Positions 1-8,346 are shown, counted from the first letter of the stretch. The stretch is 9,610 nt of DNA from Dehalococcoidia bacterium (GCA_012270625.1 JAAXHZ010000366.1:1-9610), one strand, 5' to 3'. A program made the numbers and translations. The notes: generated by a model from the letters alone, not told the origin.

Positions 1-1715
1 GTCCTGCGCTCATTGCGGACGGCCGCTCGTATTCCCTGGGCTACGTTCACCCTTGTCAGAACGACGGTCCCGGCGATGATAATCATGAGGATCGAAGTGA
101 CGGCGACACGAGTGTCGAACACGGCGGTCGCGGCGATATAGAGCATAGGGCCGAACACTGAAGACGCCCTGCTCATGAATCCAAAGAATGAGAAGAACTC
201 TCCGCTCCGGGATTCAGGCGTTATCTGGGCGAACAGGCTTCTGGCGAGCGCCTGACTTCCTCCTATTACCATGCCTACCAGAACTCCGAGCAGAAGCCAC
301 TGGTATCCGGCGTCCAACCCGAGAGGCTCCCAGAGATAGGCTCTAACGATGGATGGCCACCGATCGATGGGGCCCCGACCCAACACCGACGGATGCGCGT
401 GGCCAACGGCGGACCGGTTATCCATATCGCCTCCGCGGATGGAGAGACTGTACCCGAATTCGCGGGCGTCGCCAACTGCTTCTGGCAGATTCATCACAGC
501 ACGGGGCTTCAGTACAGCGCCCTGACTCAGCACCCAGCTTTCACCTCTGCCCTGTAGCTCCAAGCCCTCGTCGGGCAGGTCGGGAGCGACGTCTATGACG
601 TAGTCACCCGATGCCTGGCGATAAGAGAGCTGGAAATCGAAGTCCGAGTGTTCCTGCGGCGACAGGGGGACGATAGCAACGCCAAACAGGACTATGACAA
701 TCCAAGCGATGAGCGACACGATCAGCGCAGGCTTCGTGGAGATTCTGTCCGCCAGCCATCCGAAGGCGAGCGCTCCAGGAACTGCCACAAACTGGATGAT
801 GGCGATCGTCGCCATGTTAAAGGCGAGCGCTATACCCAGAGTATCGGCGGCGAATGCGCCGGCTATGGACAAGACCGTCTGGAGGCCGTCGTTGAACAAG
901 AGATATGCGACCAGGTAGATCAGCATGACCCTGAATCGCCTGATTTCACGGAAGGTCTGGCCGAGCTCCCTGAAGCTCAGAGCCAGCGCTGAGAAGGCTG
1001 TCAGCCCGAAGACGCGCCTTTGGATGGGCGGTTCCGGCATCACCCTCAGTGTCCAAATGGCCCATCCAAACCACCAGACCCCGACGGAGGCGATGGCAAA
1101 GCGGGTCGCGACGTCCGCGAAGTCAGTGTCCCGGGTCACCAGAATCAGCGCCAGGTGCATCAACAGGAGCAGTCCACCGCCGGCGTAGCCATACGCGAAT
1201 CCTCGGCTGCTTATGTCGTCGAGCATCCGAGCGGGTCCGAGGTGAGGCAGGAAGGAGTTGTAGAAGACCAGGCTTCCAGCGAAGCCTATGTTGGCTAGTA
1301 TGAACATCCCGAACAGCCACATCCAAGGCTGGGATGTGTAGGCGGAGAAAAACGCCAGCACGGTAAAGAGAGAGCCGACAGTGGTGTAGATCCAGAGAAG
1401 TGTCTTCTTGATCGGGATCCTGTCTGATATGACGCCGAGCACCGGACTGGTGACAGCGACGATTGCCGTTGAAATCGCGACGCCCAAGCTCCAGGTGGAG
1501 CTGCCCGTGAACGTGATGCCAAGGAACGTCGCGCTTTCACCCAGCGTCTCCTTGAACAGGAACACGAAGTACACGGGGAAAATCGCCGCTACTCCGCTGG
1601 TGGCAAATGCGGAATTTGCCCAGTCGTACACGCACCAAGCGCGGATAACCCGCTGCTGGGGCGCGGGTAGGTCCTTAAGCCTAGTTTGTCTAGCGGTCTG
1701 GCGTGTCGAATCCAT
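1..1715 (-). CDS. MFS transporter of the Atg22/UMF1 type, C-terminus beyond window edge
   Basis: The frame is open from the ATG at 1713-1715 to the left edge (571 codons visible), so the C-terminus is missing. It is a polytopic membrane protein of the major facilitator superfamily, presumably an inner-membrane transporter; the substrate is unknown. The N-terminus has the UMF1/Atg22-like signature RAWCVYDWANSAFATS (residues 25-40). A loop with GVISDRIPIKK (94-104) resembles MFS motif A, and the late GGSQALARSLFAQITP followed by FFSFFGF (485-512) is typical of UMF1 proteins. Hydrophobic helices are clear at about 40-55, 79-97, 106-124, 132-152, 176-193, 205-222, 263-285, 293-318, 329-349 and 472-488. 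Residues 351-469 form a long non-hydrophobic insertion between two helices, unusual for the family. An in-frame ATG also exists at 1755-1757; neither start has a good Shine-Dalgarno sequence, and 1715 is preferred because family homology begins soon after it. The gene is divergent from the comM-like gene. Confidence 0.85.
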   Translation of the reverse strand, partial: MDSTRQTARQTRLKDLPAPQQRVIRAWCVYDWANSAFATSGVAAIFPVYFVFLFKETLGESATFLGITFTGSSTWSLGVAISTAIVAVTSPVLGVISDRIPIKKTLLWIYTTVGSLFTVLAFFSAYTSQPWMWLFGMFILANIGFAGSLVFYNSFLPHLGPARMLDDISSRGFAYGYAGGGLLLLMHLALILVTRDTDFADVATRFAIASVGVWWFGWAIWTLRVMPEPPIQRRVFGLTAFSALALSFRELGQTFREIRRFRVMLIYLVAYLLFNDGLQTVLSIAGAFAADTLGIALAFNMATIAIIQFVAVPGALAFGWLADRISTKPALIVSLIAWIVIVLFGVAIVPLSPQEHSDFDFQLSYRQASGDYVIDVAPDLPDEGLELQGRGESWVLSQGAVLKPRAVMNLPEAVGDAREFGYSLSIRGGDMDNRSAVGHAHPSVLGRGPIDRWPSIVRAYLWEPLGLDAGYQWLLLGVLVGMVIGGSQALARSLFAQITPESRSGEFFSFFGFMSRASSVFGPMLYIAATAVFDTRVAVTSILMIIIAGTVVLTRVNVAQGIRAAVRNERR

Positions 1716-1750
1716 GTGGCAGTGACATGATAGAGGAATTCGACATGCAA

Positions 1751-1779
1751 TTGACATATATACGAATATCGAATCTGAT
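1751..1779 (+). promoter_or_regulatory. possible sigma70-type promoter for the comM-like gene
   Basis: TTGACA at 1751-1756 matches the -35 consensus exactly. It is followed after 17 bases by TCTGAT at 1774-1779, which matches the -10 consensus at four of six positions. It lies in the AT-rich divergent gap, about 70 bases upstream of the proposed TTG start at 1852. The call rests on motif match alone. Confidence 0.4.
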
Positions 1780-1836
1780 GTTGGATTGACCGTTTGTTAG
1801 ACACGATATAGCATGATACACGTCGAATTCTGCCAT

Positions 1837-1843
1837 AAGGAGA
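1837..1843 (+). promoter_or_regulatory. Shine-Dalgarno sequence that fixes the comM-like start
   Basis: AAGGAGA at 1837-1843 is followed by 8 bases and then TTG at 1852-1854, in frame with the ATPase. The upstream in-frame ATG at 1813 lies in front of this site and has no comparable ribosome binding site. Confidence 0.75.
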
Positions 1844-1851
1844 TCCGTGAA

Positions 1852-3372
1852 TTGCTGGCCAGAGCGAAGTCGTGTGCAGTTGTCGGCCTGGACGGATTCG
1901 TCGTGGACGTCGAGGTCGATATCTCGCCCGGGCTGCCGAGGTTCGACGTGGTGGGCCTGCCGGATACAGCGGTCCAAGAAGCGAGGGCGAGGGTCAGGGC
2001 GGCGATACGCAACTCGGGCTGCGAGTTCCCGCTGCGGAGAATTACCGCGAATCTGGCTCCCGCAGACGTGCGCAAGGGGGGATCAGGCTACGATCTTCCC
2101 CTGGCGGTAGCTCTGTTGCAGAGCTCGGGGCAACTGGAGCCGGTGCACGAGGACGCCATGTTCTTCGGACAGCTCTCGCTGAACGGGGACGTTCTACATA
2201 CGGACGGCATTCTACCAATGGTTGCGCTGGCCAAGGAGCGCGGAGCGTCGAGCGTGTTCGTTCCGATGTCGGACGGCGAGGAGGCGGCACTGGTCAAGGG
2301 TGTTGACGTGTATCCCGTCGGTCACCTGCTCTCACTGATCCAGCATCTCAGAGGTGAAGAGAACCTGAAGCCTATAGCGTCGGATGGACGCGACCCGACT
2401 CGTCATAGCGCTGAACCCGCATTCGACATATCGAGTATTCGCGGGCAGGAGCACGCCAAACGCGCGCTGGAGGTGGCTGCCGCGGGCGGTCACAACGTAC
2501 TCATGACAGGCCCTCCGGGTTCGGGCAAGACACTGCTGGCACGGGCGCTGCCGTCGATTCTTCCGCCACTGACTTACTCAGAGGCGATAGACGTGACCAA
2601 GATCTACTCAATCGCCGACGCGCTGCCGAAGGAGAACCCGCTGATCTCTGAGCGTCCGTTCAGATCGCCGCACCACACTATTTCGTATGCGGGCCTGGTC
2701 GGCGGAGGCACAGTGCCCGGCCCAGGGGAGATCACCATGAGTCACAGGGGAGTGCTATTTCTGGACGAGCTGCCCGAGTTCGGGCACCGGATCCTGGAGG
2801 CGCTGCGTCAGCCGCTCGAAGACAAGCGGGTGGTGATTACTCGCGCACACGGGTCGGTGACCTACCCTGCTAACTTCATGCTCATCGGGGCGATGAACCC
2901 GTGTCCATGTGGATACTTCGGCGACCCACATCAAGAATGCACCTGCACTCCTGGACAGGTCAGCAGATATGGAAAGAGGATCAGTGGCCCACTGCTGGAC
3001 CGGATCGACATCTTCGTTGAGGTTCCTCGCGTGGAGTACGAGAAACTGGTTGCTCCCTCGGCGTCGGAGTCGTCCGTCGGGGTTCGTCGCAGAACCGAGA
3101 GGGCGCGAGATACTCAACGCGCTCGCTTCGGCGACATTGGCCTCTTGACCAACTCAGAGATGGGGCCGAACGAGGTGTACCAGTACTGCGACCTGGACGA
3201 GCAGGCGTCAGGGCTAGTGCGCTCGGCAATGCAGCGAATGCACCTTTCGGCGCGCGTGTATCACCGTATTCTGAAGCTGGCCCGTACAATCGCCGACCTC
3301 TCTGGGGAGGAGACGGTCGGTGTCGCGCACGTTGCGGAAGCGCTTCAGTACCGGCAGCCGCAGTGGGTGTAG
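1852..3372 (+). CDS. comM: ComM/YifB-type Mg-chelatase-like AAA+ ATPase
   Basis: This is a complete 506-residue protein, about the length of E. coli YifB/ComM. ComM proteins are hexameric AAA+ DNA motors that in naturally competent bacteria promote branch migration during recombination of incoming DNA; in other bacteria the role is less clear. The N-terminal ChlI/S5-like domain reads MLARAKSCAVVGLDGF and DISPGLPRFDVVGLPD. Walker A is GPPGSGKT (residues 220-227), Walker B is VLFLDE (Asp305, Glu306), the sensor region is GAMNPCPCGYFGD around 347-359, and the arginine of GPLLDRID (Arg384) sits at the usual arginine-finger position. The C-terminal Mg-chelatase-like domain ends in ARTIADLSG and EALQYRQ. 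A TTG start at 1852 is chosen because it has a strong Shine-Dalgarno sequence and gives the family's usual N-terminus; starting at the ATG at 1813 would add 13 residues that do not resemble the family. The gene is convergent with the defence-like operon and appears unrelated to it. Confidence 0.93.
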   Translation: MLARAKSCAVVGLDGFVVDVEVDISPGLPRFDVVGLPDTAVQEARARVRAAIRNSGCEFPLRRITANLAPADVRKGGSGYDLPLAVALLQSSGQLEPVHEDAMFFGQLSLNGDVLHTDGILPMVALAKERGASSVFVPMSDGEEAALVKGVDVYPVGHLLSLIQHLRGEENLKPIASDGRDPTRHSAEPAFDISSIRGQEHAKRALEVAAAGGHNVLMTGPPGSGKTLLARALPSILPPLTYSEAIDVTKIYSIADALPKENPLISERPFRSPHHTISYAGLVGGGTVPGPGEITMSHRGVLFLDELPEFGHRILEALRQPLEDKRVVITRAHGSVTYPANFMLIGAMNPCPCGYFGDPHQECTCTPGQVSRYGKRISGPLLDRIDIFVEVPRVEYEKLVAPSASESSVGVRRRTERARDTQRARFGDIGLLTNSEMGPNEVYQYCDLDEQASGLVRSAMQRMHLSARVYHRILKLARTIADLSGEETVGVAHVAEALQYRQPQWV

Positions 3373-3541
3373 CGGTTCAACATCATAGTATTGATTGGTA
3401 CGAGACAGTGGCTTGACATGGTCGGGATTGAAACCCTCCCTGTCGTCGCACAACGTAAATCCACCCTATTGCCACTGATACCCGTCATTTCAAAGATTTC
3501 GCACCACTAGCTAACCGTCCCTAACCAGCTTACCTACGGGT
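3373..3541. other. convergent intergenic gap with no clear feature
   Basis: These 169 bases separate the 3' ends of the comM-like gene and the PLD gene. I see no strong hairpin with a T-tract for either strand and no convincing open frame. Two short inverted matches (CAGTGGC at 3406-3412 with GCCACTG at 3471-3477, and ACCCGT at 3480-3485 with ACGGGT at 3536-3541) are too short and too far apart to be called terminators. Confidence 0.5.
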
Positions 3542-4405
3542 CTAGGACTCACCGGCGAGAGTTTCAGGTGCTAGGTAGGCGAGCCAGTTCTGAACGGTCT
3601 CCATGTCTCTTCGAGCCTCGGTAATGTCCAGGCCGTAGGTTCGCGCAAGAGTCTGGTAGGACCCTGTCACATCATCCGAGGGATTAGACTGGATCACAGT
3701 GTTTGCAAATGGGGAAGCGAGCAAACATGCCGCTGCCCACATCCGGACGTTCTCATCGGACAGACCAGCGGGCACCAGGAGGGCTTGGAGGTCTCTTCGC
3801 GCTGCTTCCCGTTCGTCGAATGATGCTATCTGGTCTTCTCTCCCTCGATAGCTGAGTTCCAGGTGAACGGGATCACGGGTGGCCGGTCTCCATGTGTCAA
3901 GGAGCGGCTGACTGCCGGATATGGCGCCCTCCTCACCTTTAGTGATTCTGGCGATTGCCTCCCACCGCTGAAATTCGTCGTCGCTCATTTCCCGCGCACC
4001 ATGCAACAGTTGTCGTTGGAACGACCAGGAGTCAAAGTCTTCGCCTGCCCGACACAGAATCTCGAGATTGGATTGCGAAGACCAGCCCATCGCGGAGGAT
4101 GTTAGGTTGGCGGAGCCGATCAGGACCTCATCACCGACACGGTAGAACTTGGCGTGCAGCGATGGGTGCAACATGAACGTACCGCCCGAATCGACCACAA
4201 TACTGCGACACTCCGCATCGGACGCGCCAACAGCAAGGTCGTGTGGATTCCACCTAGTGATGCAGATGAGAGACGCATCCGCCTGGACAGCGGCCAGAAC
4301 CCTCGAAAGCGCGTCTACTTTTATGTAGGGGGCTGCAATAAGAAGGTTCCGCGCGTCTGAGCAAAGACCACACAACAATTCTCCGGGGCTCTCACCGATA
4401 CTCAA
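3542..4405 (-). CDS. PLD-family (HKD) nuclease-like protein, last gene of the operon
   Basis: This 287-residue protein has an N-terminal phospholipase-D-like fold. It has an early strand NLLIAAPYIK (20-29), then the HKD-type motif HAKFYRVGD (His84, Lys86, Asp92), then GSANLTSSAMG (97-107), which is the usual follow-on of nuclease-type PLD domains. The spacing between Lys and Asp is one residue longer than the textbook HxKx4D. There is only one HKD motif, so an active site would need a dimer, as in other single-motif PLD nucleases. Residues from about 140 to 287 are helical and unassigned. Expected substrate is DNA, inferred from neighbours. The start is TTG, overlapping the upstream stop as TTGA (4402-4405), with a purine-rich GAGAGA just before it; this suggests translational coupling. 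No other start lies upstream of the first conserved strand. Confidence 0.8.
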   Translation of the reverse strand: MSIGESPGELLCGLCSDARNLLIAAPYIKVDALSRVLAAVQADASLICITRWNPHDLAVGASDAECRSIVVDSGGTFMLHPSLHAKFYRVGDEVLIGSANLTSSAMGWSSQSNLEILCRAGEDFDSWSFQRQLLHGAREMSDDEFQRWEAIARITKGEEGAISGSQPLLDTWRPATRDPVHLELSYRGREDQIASFDEREAARRDLQALLVPAGLSDENVRMWAAACLLASPFANTVIQSNPSDDVTGSYQTLARTYGLDITEARRDMETVQNWLAYLAPETLAGES

Positions 4406-6264
4406 CTGTTTCTCTCTCGCAGTTGATTGATGACCTTGTCAACTTGCCGTCCCCAGTTCATAGCGATGTCCTGAATACGCGTTCGCTCATCCCTAGATTC
4501 AGTCTGATCCTCCATGCGCGCCCAGGAAGACAGCAGCAGTCGCAGAGCGACGATCGCTTCAAACGCGGGATCGCTCTCATCGATTTCGGGACTGAGTCGA
4601 TCCTCAATCTGGTCGATGAGATCGTAGATGCGATGGTCCGTGTTGAGCTGGATGTTCAAGACTCCATACTCTGAGCGAACTCGAAACATCTGGTATCCAT
4701 CCAGCTGGGTAGGGGTAAACTTGTACGACAGGTCGTCCTGGACAAGTATTCGTGCGAGTTCGCGCGCCTCTTCCTCTGGTTGACCGGATTCGATGAACTG
4801 TCCAGTAAGGCCCTCCATTCTCTCTTCGGATGCGATCTCCTCACGGTCAATGTCCGTGCTTGTCTTCTTCTCAGCCCCCGTCTTGATGGCTTCCTTGTCG
4901 GCATCCGTCTGAGTCCTGACAGCCTTGCCCTCTGGGGTCCTTCCTCCACCGTCGCCTCCCACCGACCTTCGCTTCTGTGCGAACATCTGCCTGACCTTGT
5001 CCATCATGGCCCGCGTCTGGTCGCGGATGTCCGCAACGATGGTGTAAACCGTATCGTCGTCCACGCCCATCTCGTCTAGAACGATCTGTCTGGGACGGTC
5101 ATCGCGGGCGAGGGTCTTGGCGGCCTGGGTGAAGTTCGCAACCATCTGCTTGTTGTGGTCCACGCCAAATAACTCGTCGCAGCTACGACGGAAACTCACT
5201 TCGCAACCCCACCAGCGGTTCTGCGGGTTCTCGGCGCTTCCTCCCTCTCTGAGGAATGCATCCTCAAGTACGATCTTCCTGTCCTCCCGGACGACAGAAA
5301 CCCCGATGTTGTGTCTGGCGTGTCGGCCTCGGGGAGTGCCTCCAGGATTCTGGGTTACAAGCTCTGTCCTCAGTGCCTCGGGCCTCACAATGGAGTATTC
5401 GACCGCAATCGTCTCCTCACGGCCACCTACGACTACCGGGTAGTATCTTGTGTCTGCCCATTTCTCAAACATCGGGATGCTGTCCCAAGGTTCTTCAGGA
5501 ACAGACGTTGGGCTCATGAGGTAGAGGGGATCGTTCGCAACGACATTGGCCTCGAATTTGGCTTCACCAGGTCGATTTGCGAAGAAGGATGCAGTCCGTA
5601 TCCTTGTAATGTCGGCATCCAAGAAGTGACGGTGGATACGCCCGACTTCGCGCGATGTGTTGTCTATGATGGCACGTCCGGTCTTCCATTGAACTTTGTC
5701 CAGACGGCTCCAGACTACGAGGGTACCTGAGCGGTGTTCATACACGCTCTCACTGCCAGCTATCTTCCACCTTTCAGGGATCGGCGTATCCTGATCAGGA
5801 ATAGGGACGACGTGATTGCCACTCTCGATGGCATCGGCGTCAAGACTCGAATGCCATACTGAGTCCGGGCCGTCCTGCCATGTCCACACATCCACTTTCT
5901 TGCATTGGGACATGGATGACGTGGGAAGCCCCATGCCGTACTTGCCGATTCCTCTTATAGAGTCGTGACGGGTGCCACCTCCAAACTTGAGGGCGTCCAA
6001 TAGGACCCTCGGATCCATTCCACTCCCATTGTCTAGAACAGCAATCTCGGAAATCCTCTGGCGAGTACGAGAATTTACAACTTCGGCGTTCTCCATGCAG
6101 AGCAATTCCACCTGCTCGGAGTCGGCCTCGATGGAGTTGTCGATGAGTTCGGCTATCGCGTAAGCAGTGTTGTGATAGCGACTGTCCCTGATCGCTCTTA
6201 TGGTGAAGCTGCCTGGGAATAGGCTACGGTCTGCGTCTCTTAGCTCAGTCAGTTGTTCGACCAT
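4402..6264 (-). CDS. GHKL ATPase of the MORC/paraMORC type
   Basis: This 620-residue protein begins with a Hsp90/MutL/histidine-kinase-type ATPase domain. The N-box reads AIAELIDNSIEA (36-47, with Glu39, Asp42 and Asn43 as expected for Mg-ATP binding), the G1 box is VLDNGSGM (76-83), and the G2 lid is RGIGKYGMGLPTSS (104-117). A second S5-like lobe follows, with GVSVVREDRKI (321-331) and RWWGCEVSFRR (350-360) then ELFGVDHNKQMV (364-375), patterns I associate with prokaryotic MORC-like ATPases. A charged, low-complexity linker lies at about 430-485. A C-terminal domain (486-620) has no identity I can give. MORC-like GHKL proteins are proposed to clamp and remodel DNA beside helicases and nucleases. 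A GGGAGG Shine-Dalgarno (6269-6274) lies 4 bases before the ATG. The frame overlaps the helicase by 16 bases and the PLD gene by 4. Confidence 0.87.
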   Translation of the reverse strand: MVEQLTELRDADRSLFPGSFTIRAIRDSRYHNTAYAIAELIDNSIEADSEQVELLCMENAEVVNSRTRQRISEIAVLDNGSGMDPRVLLDALKFGGGTRHDSIRGIGKYGMGLPTSSMSQCKKVDVWTWQDGPDSVWHSSLDADAIESGNHVVPIPDQDTPIPERWKIAGSESVYEHRSGTLVVWSRLDKVQWKTGRAIIDNTSREVGRIHRHFLDADITRIRTASFFANRPGEAKFEANVVANDPLYLMSPTSVPEEPWDSIPMFEKWADTRYYPVVVGGREETIAVEYSIVRPEALRTELVTQNPGGTPRGRHARHNIGVSVVREDRKIVLEDAFLREGGSAENPQNRWWGCEVSFRRSCDELFGVDHNKQMVANFTQAAKTLARDDRPRQIVLDEMGVDDDTVYTIVADIRDQTRAMMDKVRQMFAQKRRSVGGDGGGRTPEGKAVRTQTDADKEAIKTGAEKKTSTDIDREEIASEERMEGLTGQFIESGQPEEEARELARILVQDDLSYKFTPTQLDGYQMFRVRSEYGVLNIQLNTDHRIYDLIDQIEDRLSPEIDESDPAFEAIVALRLLLSSWARMEDQTESRDERTRIQDIAMNWGRQVDKVINQLRERNS

Positions 6265-7487
6265 AGGTCCTCCCAGTTTGTGAAGGCATCAGTCACCGAC
6301 CCGAATCCCGGTAGGTTCGTGTCAGCAACGGTCATTATCTCGGCAGTTCGGTTTCCGCCTGCCCTGGGACCACGCATCGCTCGCCCTGCCATTTGCGAGT
6401 AGAGCACTAACGATGTGGTTGGACGCGCGATGATAACGCAACGGGTCCGGGGCGCATCGAAGCCGGCGGTAAGCACACCGTAGTTGAACATCACCATATG
6501 CTCTCTGTCATCGTTCCTAAAAGCATCAATTATCGCTCGACGGTCTTCGCTTGGCGTATTAGCGGTAACGACCTGACTCACGACCCCTTGAAGGTTCAGC
6601 CGGCGATTACACTCAATGGCACTCTCGACCGACGGGCAGAATACGATGGTCCTGGCATGACGCCTCGCCGAGTCGCCGGAGAGTTCCACGATCTTGGCTG
6701 TGCGGTCGTTGTCACTACCCAAGCTCTCCAGGTCGTCGCTGGCGTAGTCCATGCCTGGTTCGGGTTCCCTGACCACTATGCCCGATTCAAAACTGATCGG
6801 AACAAAGCGTGGGTCCGCCAGATACTGATTCTGGATCAAATATGTCACGGGGTTGTCGTGCCCTCTGGGGTCTATCGAAACCTTGGTCTGGTTGAACATT
6901 GCCGCTAGTATGTAATCAGCATCGGTCAACCTCGCTGTACGTCCCGGAGTGGCGGTCAGGCCGAGTAGAGGGGGACGGGTACTGCACAACTGCTCAGTCA
7001 CGAACGAGTAGGTCTCCGCTACGGCCTGATGAGCTTCGTCGAAGATAACCGCTACGGCTTGGGAAGCGAGATGTGCAAGCAGGGTGTTATCCGAGACCCC
7101 GGCTGCGCGTAACTTAGCAAGACCAGTCACCAGGAACCCGGAGGGGAGCCTGCGCAATTGAAGACGCCGGTTGCCCCAGAATCGATGAACATGGACCTCT
7201 CGCAGCCCAAGGTGCGTCCAAGCATCTCCGAGCTCGTCCGCCGCCTGTTCACACAGTTCCTCGGTGGAGGCAAGCCATATGACGAGGGAGCCGTCAGTGT
7301 CTGCTTCGTTCAAGAGACGGCAGGCCGCATGAGATGCGATCCTGGTCTTGCCGGCACCGGTCGGAAGGTGGGCCACAGCCCGACGCCCCGGGGACGACAA
7401 GGCAACTAGAATGTCACGAAAGACCTGTCGCTGATGTGGGTACAGCGAGTATCTGGGACTGACCTTCGGCTCATACCCCTCAGACAC
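6249..7487 (-). CDS. SF2 DEAH-box helicase (restriction-type Res subunit-like)
   Basis: This is a compact two-RecA-domain superfamily 2 helicase/translocase, expected to use ATP to move along or open nucleic acid. Counting from the GTG at 7487 (412 residues), motif I is PTGAGKT (42-48), motif II is DEAH (150-153), motif III is TATPGR (178-183), and motif VI is QMAGRAMRG (365-373). A Q-motif-like YPHQRQ precedes motif I. No nuclease or methylase domain is fused. The frame is open upstream to 7559, but that would overlap the PP-loop gene by 80 bases. AAGGG at 7495-7499 lies 7 bases before the GTG at 7487, leaving only an 8-base overlap with the upstream stop. ATG at 7511 and GTG at 7490 are alternatives. 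The 3' end overlaps the GHKL gene by 16 bases, so the two are very likely co-translated and may act as a complex. Confidence 0.87.
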   Translation of the reverse strand: MSEGYEPKVSPRYSLYPHQRQVFRDILVALSSPGRRAVAHLPTGAGKTRIASHAACRLLNEADTDGSLVIWLASTEELCEQAADELGDAWTHLGLREVHVHRFWGNRRLQLRRLPSGFLVTGLAKLRAAGVSDNTLLAHLASQAVAVIFDEAHQAVAETYSFVTEQLCSTRPPLLGLTATPGRTARLTDADYILAAMFNQTKVSIDPRGHDNPVTYLIQNQYLADPRFVPISFESGIVVREPEPGMDYASDDLESLGSDNDRTAKIVELSGDSARRHARTIVFCPSVESAIECNRRLNLQGVVSQVVTANTPSEDRRAIIDAFRNDDREHMVMFNYGVLTAGFDAPRTRCVIIARPTTSLVLYSQMAGRAMRGPRAGGNRTAEIMTVADTNLPGFGSVTDAFTNWEDLWSNN

Positions 7488-8346
7488 CACAGAGCCCTTC
7501 ACACTCCTCATTGAAGTGGTTGATCGAGTCCGGATCTCTTTCCCGCTCAGCAATGACACTGGCGAGGGGGCGACGTGCAGAATGAAGATACGGGCGACCG
7601 TTCAGCAGCGCTCGCACCGGATTGGTCGTGCTGTTTCTGAGCCAGCGGTCGAACTTTACGGCCTCGTCGTAGCTCTCAGGTTCAGACCGTTTCAACTCTA
7701 TCCAGTGTTCATCAGACCGATACGGGCATATGACACAGGCCGAGCGGGGCAACGACCGTCCCGGATACTTGAAGGCGAACCATTCGGCACAGTCCTTCCG
7801 CGTCATTCCGATGTCCACAAGAGGCCAGCGATGATCGACCCATGACTCCCTACTCGGCTTCATGCGGCCAACCTCGTCCAGCGAGATTCCAAGCCACATT
7901 TCGACATGGCGGTCCTTTGGGAATGGCCGCCCGCGCCTTCCACCTGCAAGCTTCCTGATTCGTCTGTAGATTGGTGAGATCTTGTAGTGGTTGGTGCACT
8001 GGCGTCGTAGCATTCCCTTCTTTCCGTTCTCATCCAACAGATAGAACGGCACATCCACAAAGTGGTGGCCCGACGCGGTTAGGCCCTTCCTCAAATTTGC
8101 TTTAAGGTCACCACTGGAGACTCGTATCAGTGGGAAGTCGAGCTGTCCTTCCAACCACTTGAGATGGACATAGACGTATTCTGGCTCCCAGCCGGTGTCG
8201 GCAAAAACCGCGACGTCCGGTTTGGTATAGCCGAGTTCCGCCAGTCGAGGATCTTCTCGGGACAGAAGAAGGGCCAATACCGAACTTTGCACTCCGGCAC
8301 CCAAGCTGAGCGCACGATAGACTACCTGGCTTGACTCTGTGGCCAT
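7480..8346 (-). CDS. PP-loop ATPase, PAPS-reductase-like family
   Basis: This 288-residue protein is of the adenine-nucleotide alpha-hydrolase fold. A PP-loop variant SLGAGVQSS (14-22) replaces the textbook SGGxDS, followed by FADTGWEP (48-55), RRQCTNHYKI (114-123), WLGISLDE (151-158), the cysteine pair in CVICPYRSDEHW (204-215), and a C-terminal CEGLC (282-286). This combination is familiar from phage and bacterial proteins usually labelled phosphoadenosine phosphosulfate reductase, whose real substrate is unknown. Relatives such as DndC take part in DNA phosphorothioation, but no cysteine desulfurase or DndD/E homologue is present here, so sulfur chemistry is only a possibility. The enzyme would activate a substrate by adenylation. 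The start is well fixed by AAGGAGA 4 bases before the ATG. That region forms an inverted repeat, annotated separately. The stop overlaps the helicase start by 8 bases. Confidence 0.85.
   Translation of the reverse strand: MATESSQVVYRALSLGAGVQSSVLALLLSREDPRLAELGYTKPDVAVFADTGWEPEYVYVHLKWLEGQLDFPLIRVSSGDLKANLRKGLTASGHHFVDVPFYLLDENGKKGMLRRQCTNHYKISPIYRRIRKLAGGRRGRPFPKDRHVEMWLGISLDEVGRMKPSRESWVDHRWPLVDIGMTRKDCAEWFAFKYPGRSLPRSACVICPYRSDEHWIELKRSEPESYDEAVKFDRWLRNSTTNPVRALLNGRPYLHSARRPLASVIAERERDPDSINHFNEECEGLCGV

Noticed and set aside
353..1303. Several plus-strand open frames of 74-114 codons
   Set aside because: They lie opposite the continuous minus-strand transporter frame and have no family-like sequence or ribosome binding sites.
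3426..3434. GATTGAAAC, which resembles the 3' end of some CRISPR repeats
   Set aside because: It occurs once, with no second copy or regular spacing nearby, so there is no array.
7488..7559. Upstream extension of the helicase frame to 7559
   Set aside because: It would overlap the PP-loop gene by 80 bases. A GTG with a correctly spaced AAGGG near the PP-loop stop explains the start better.
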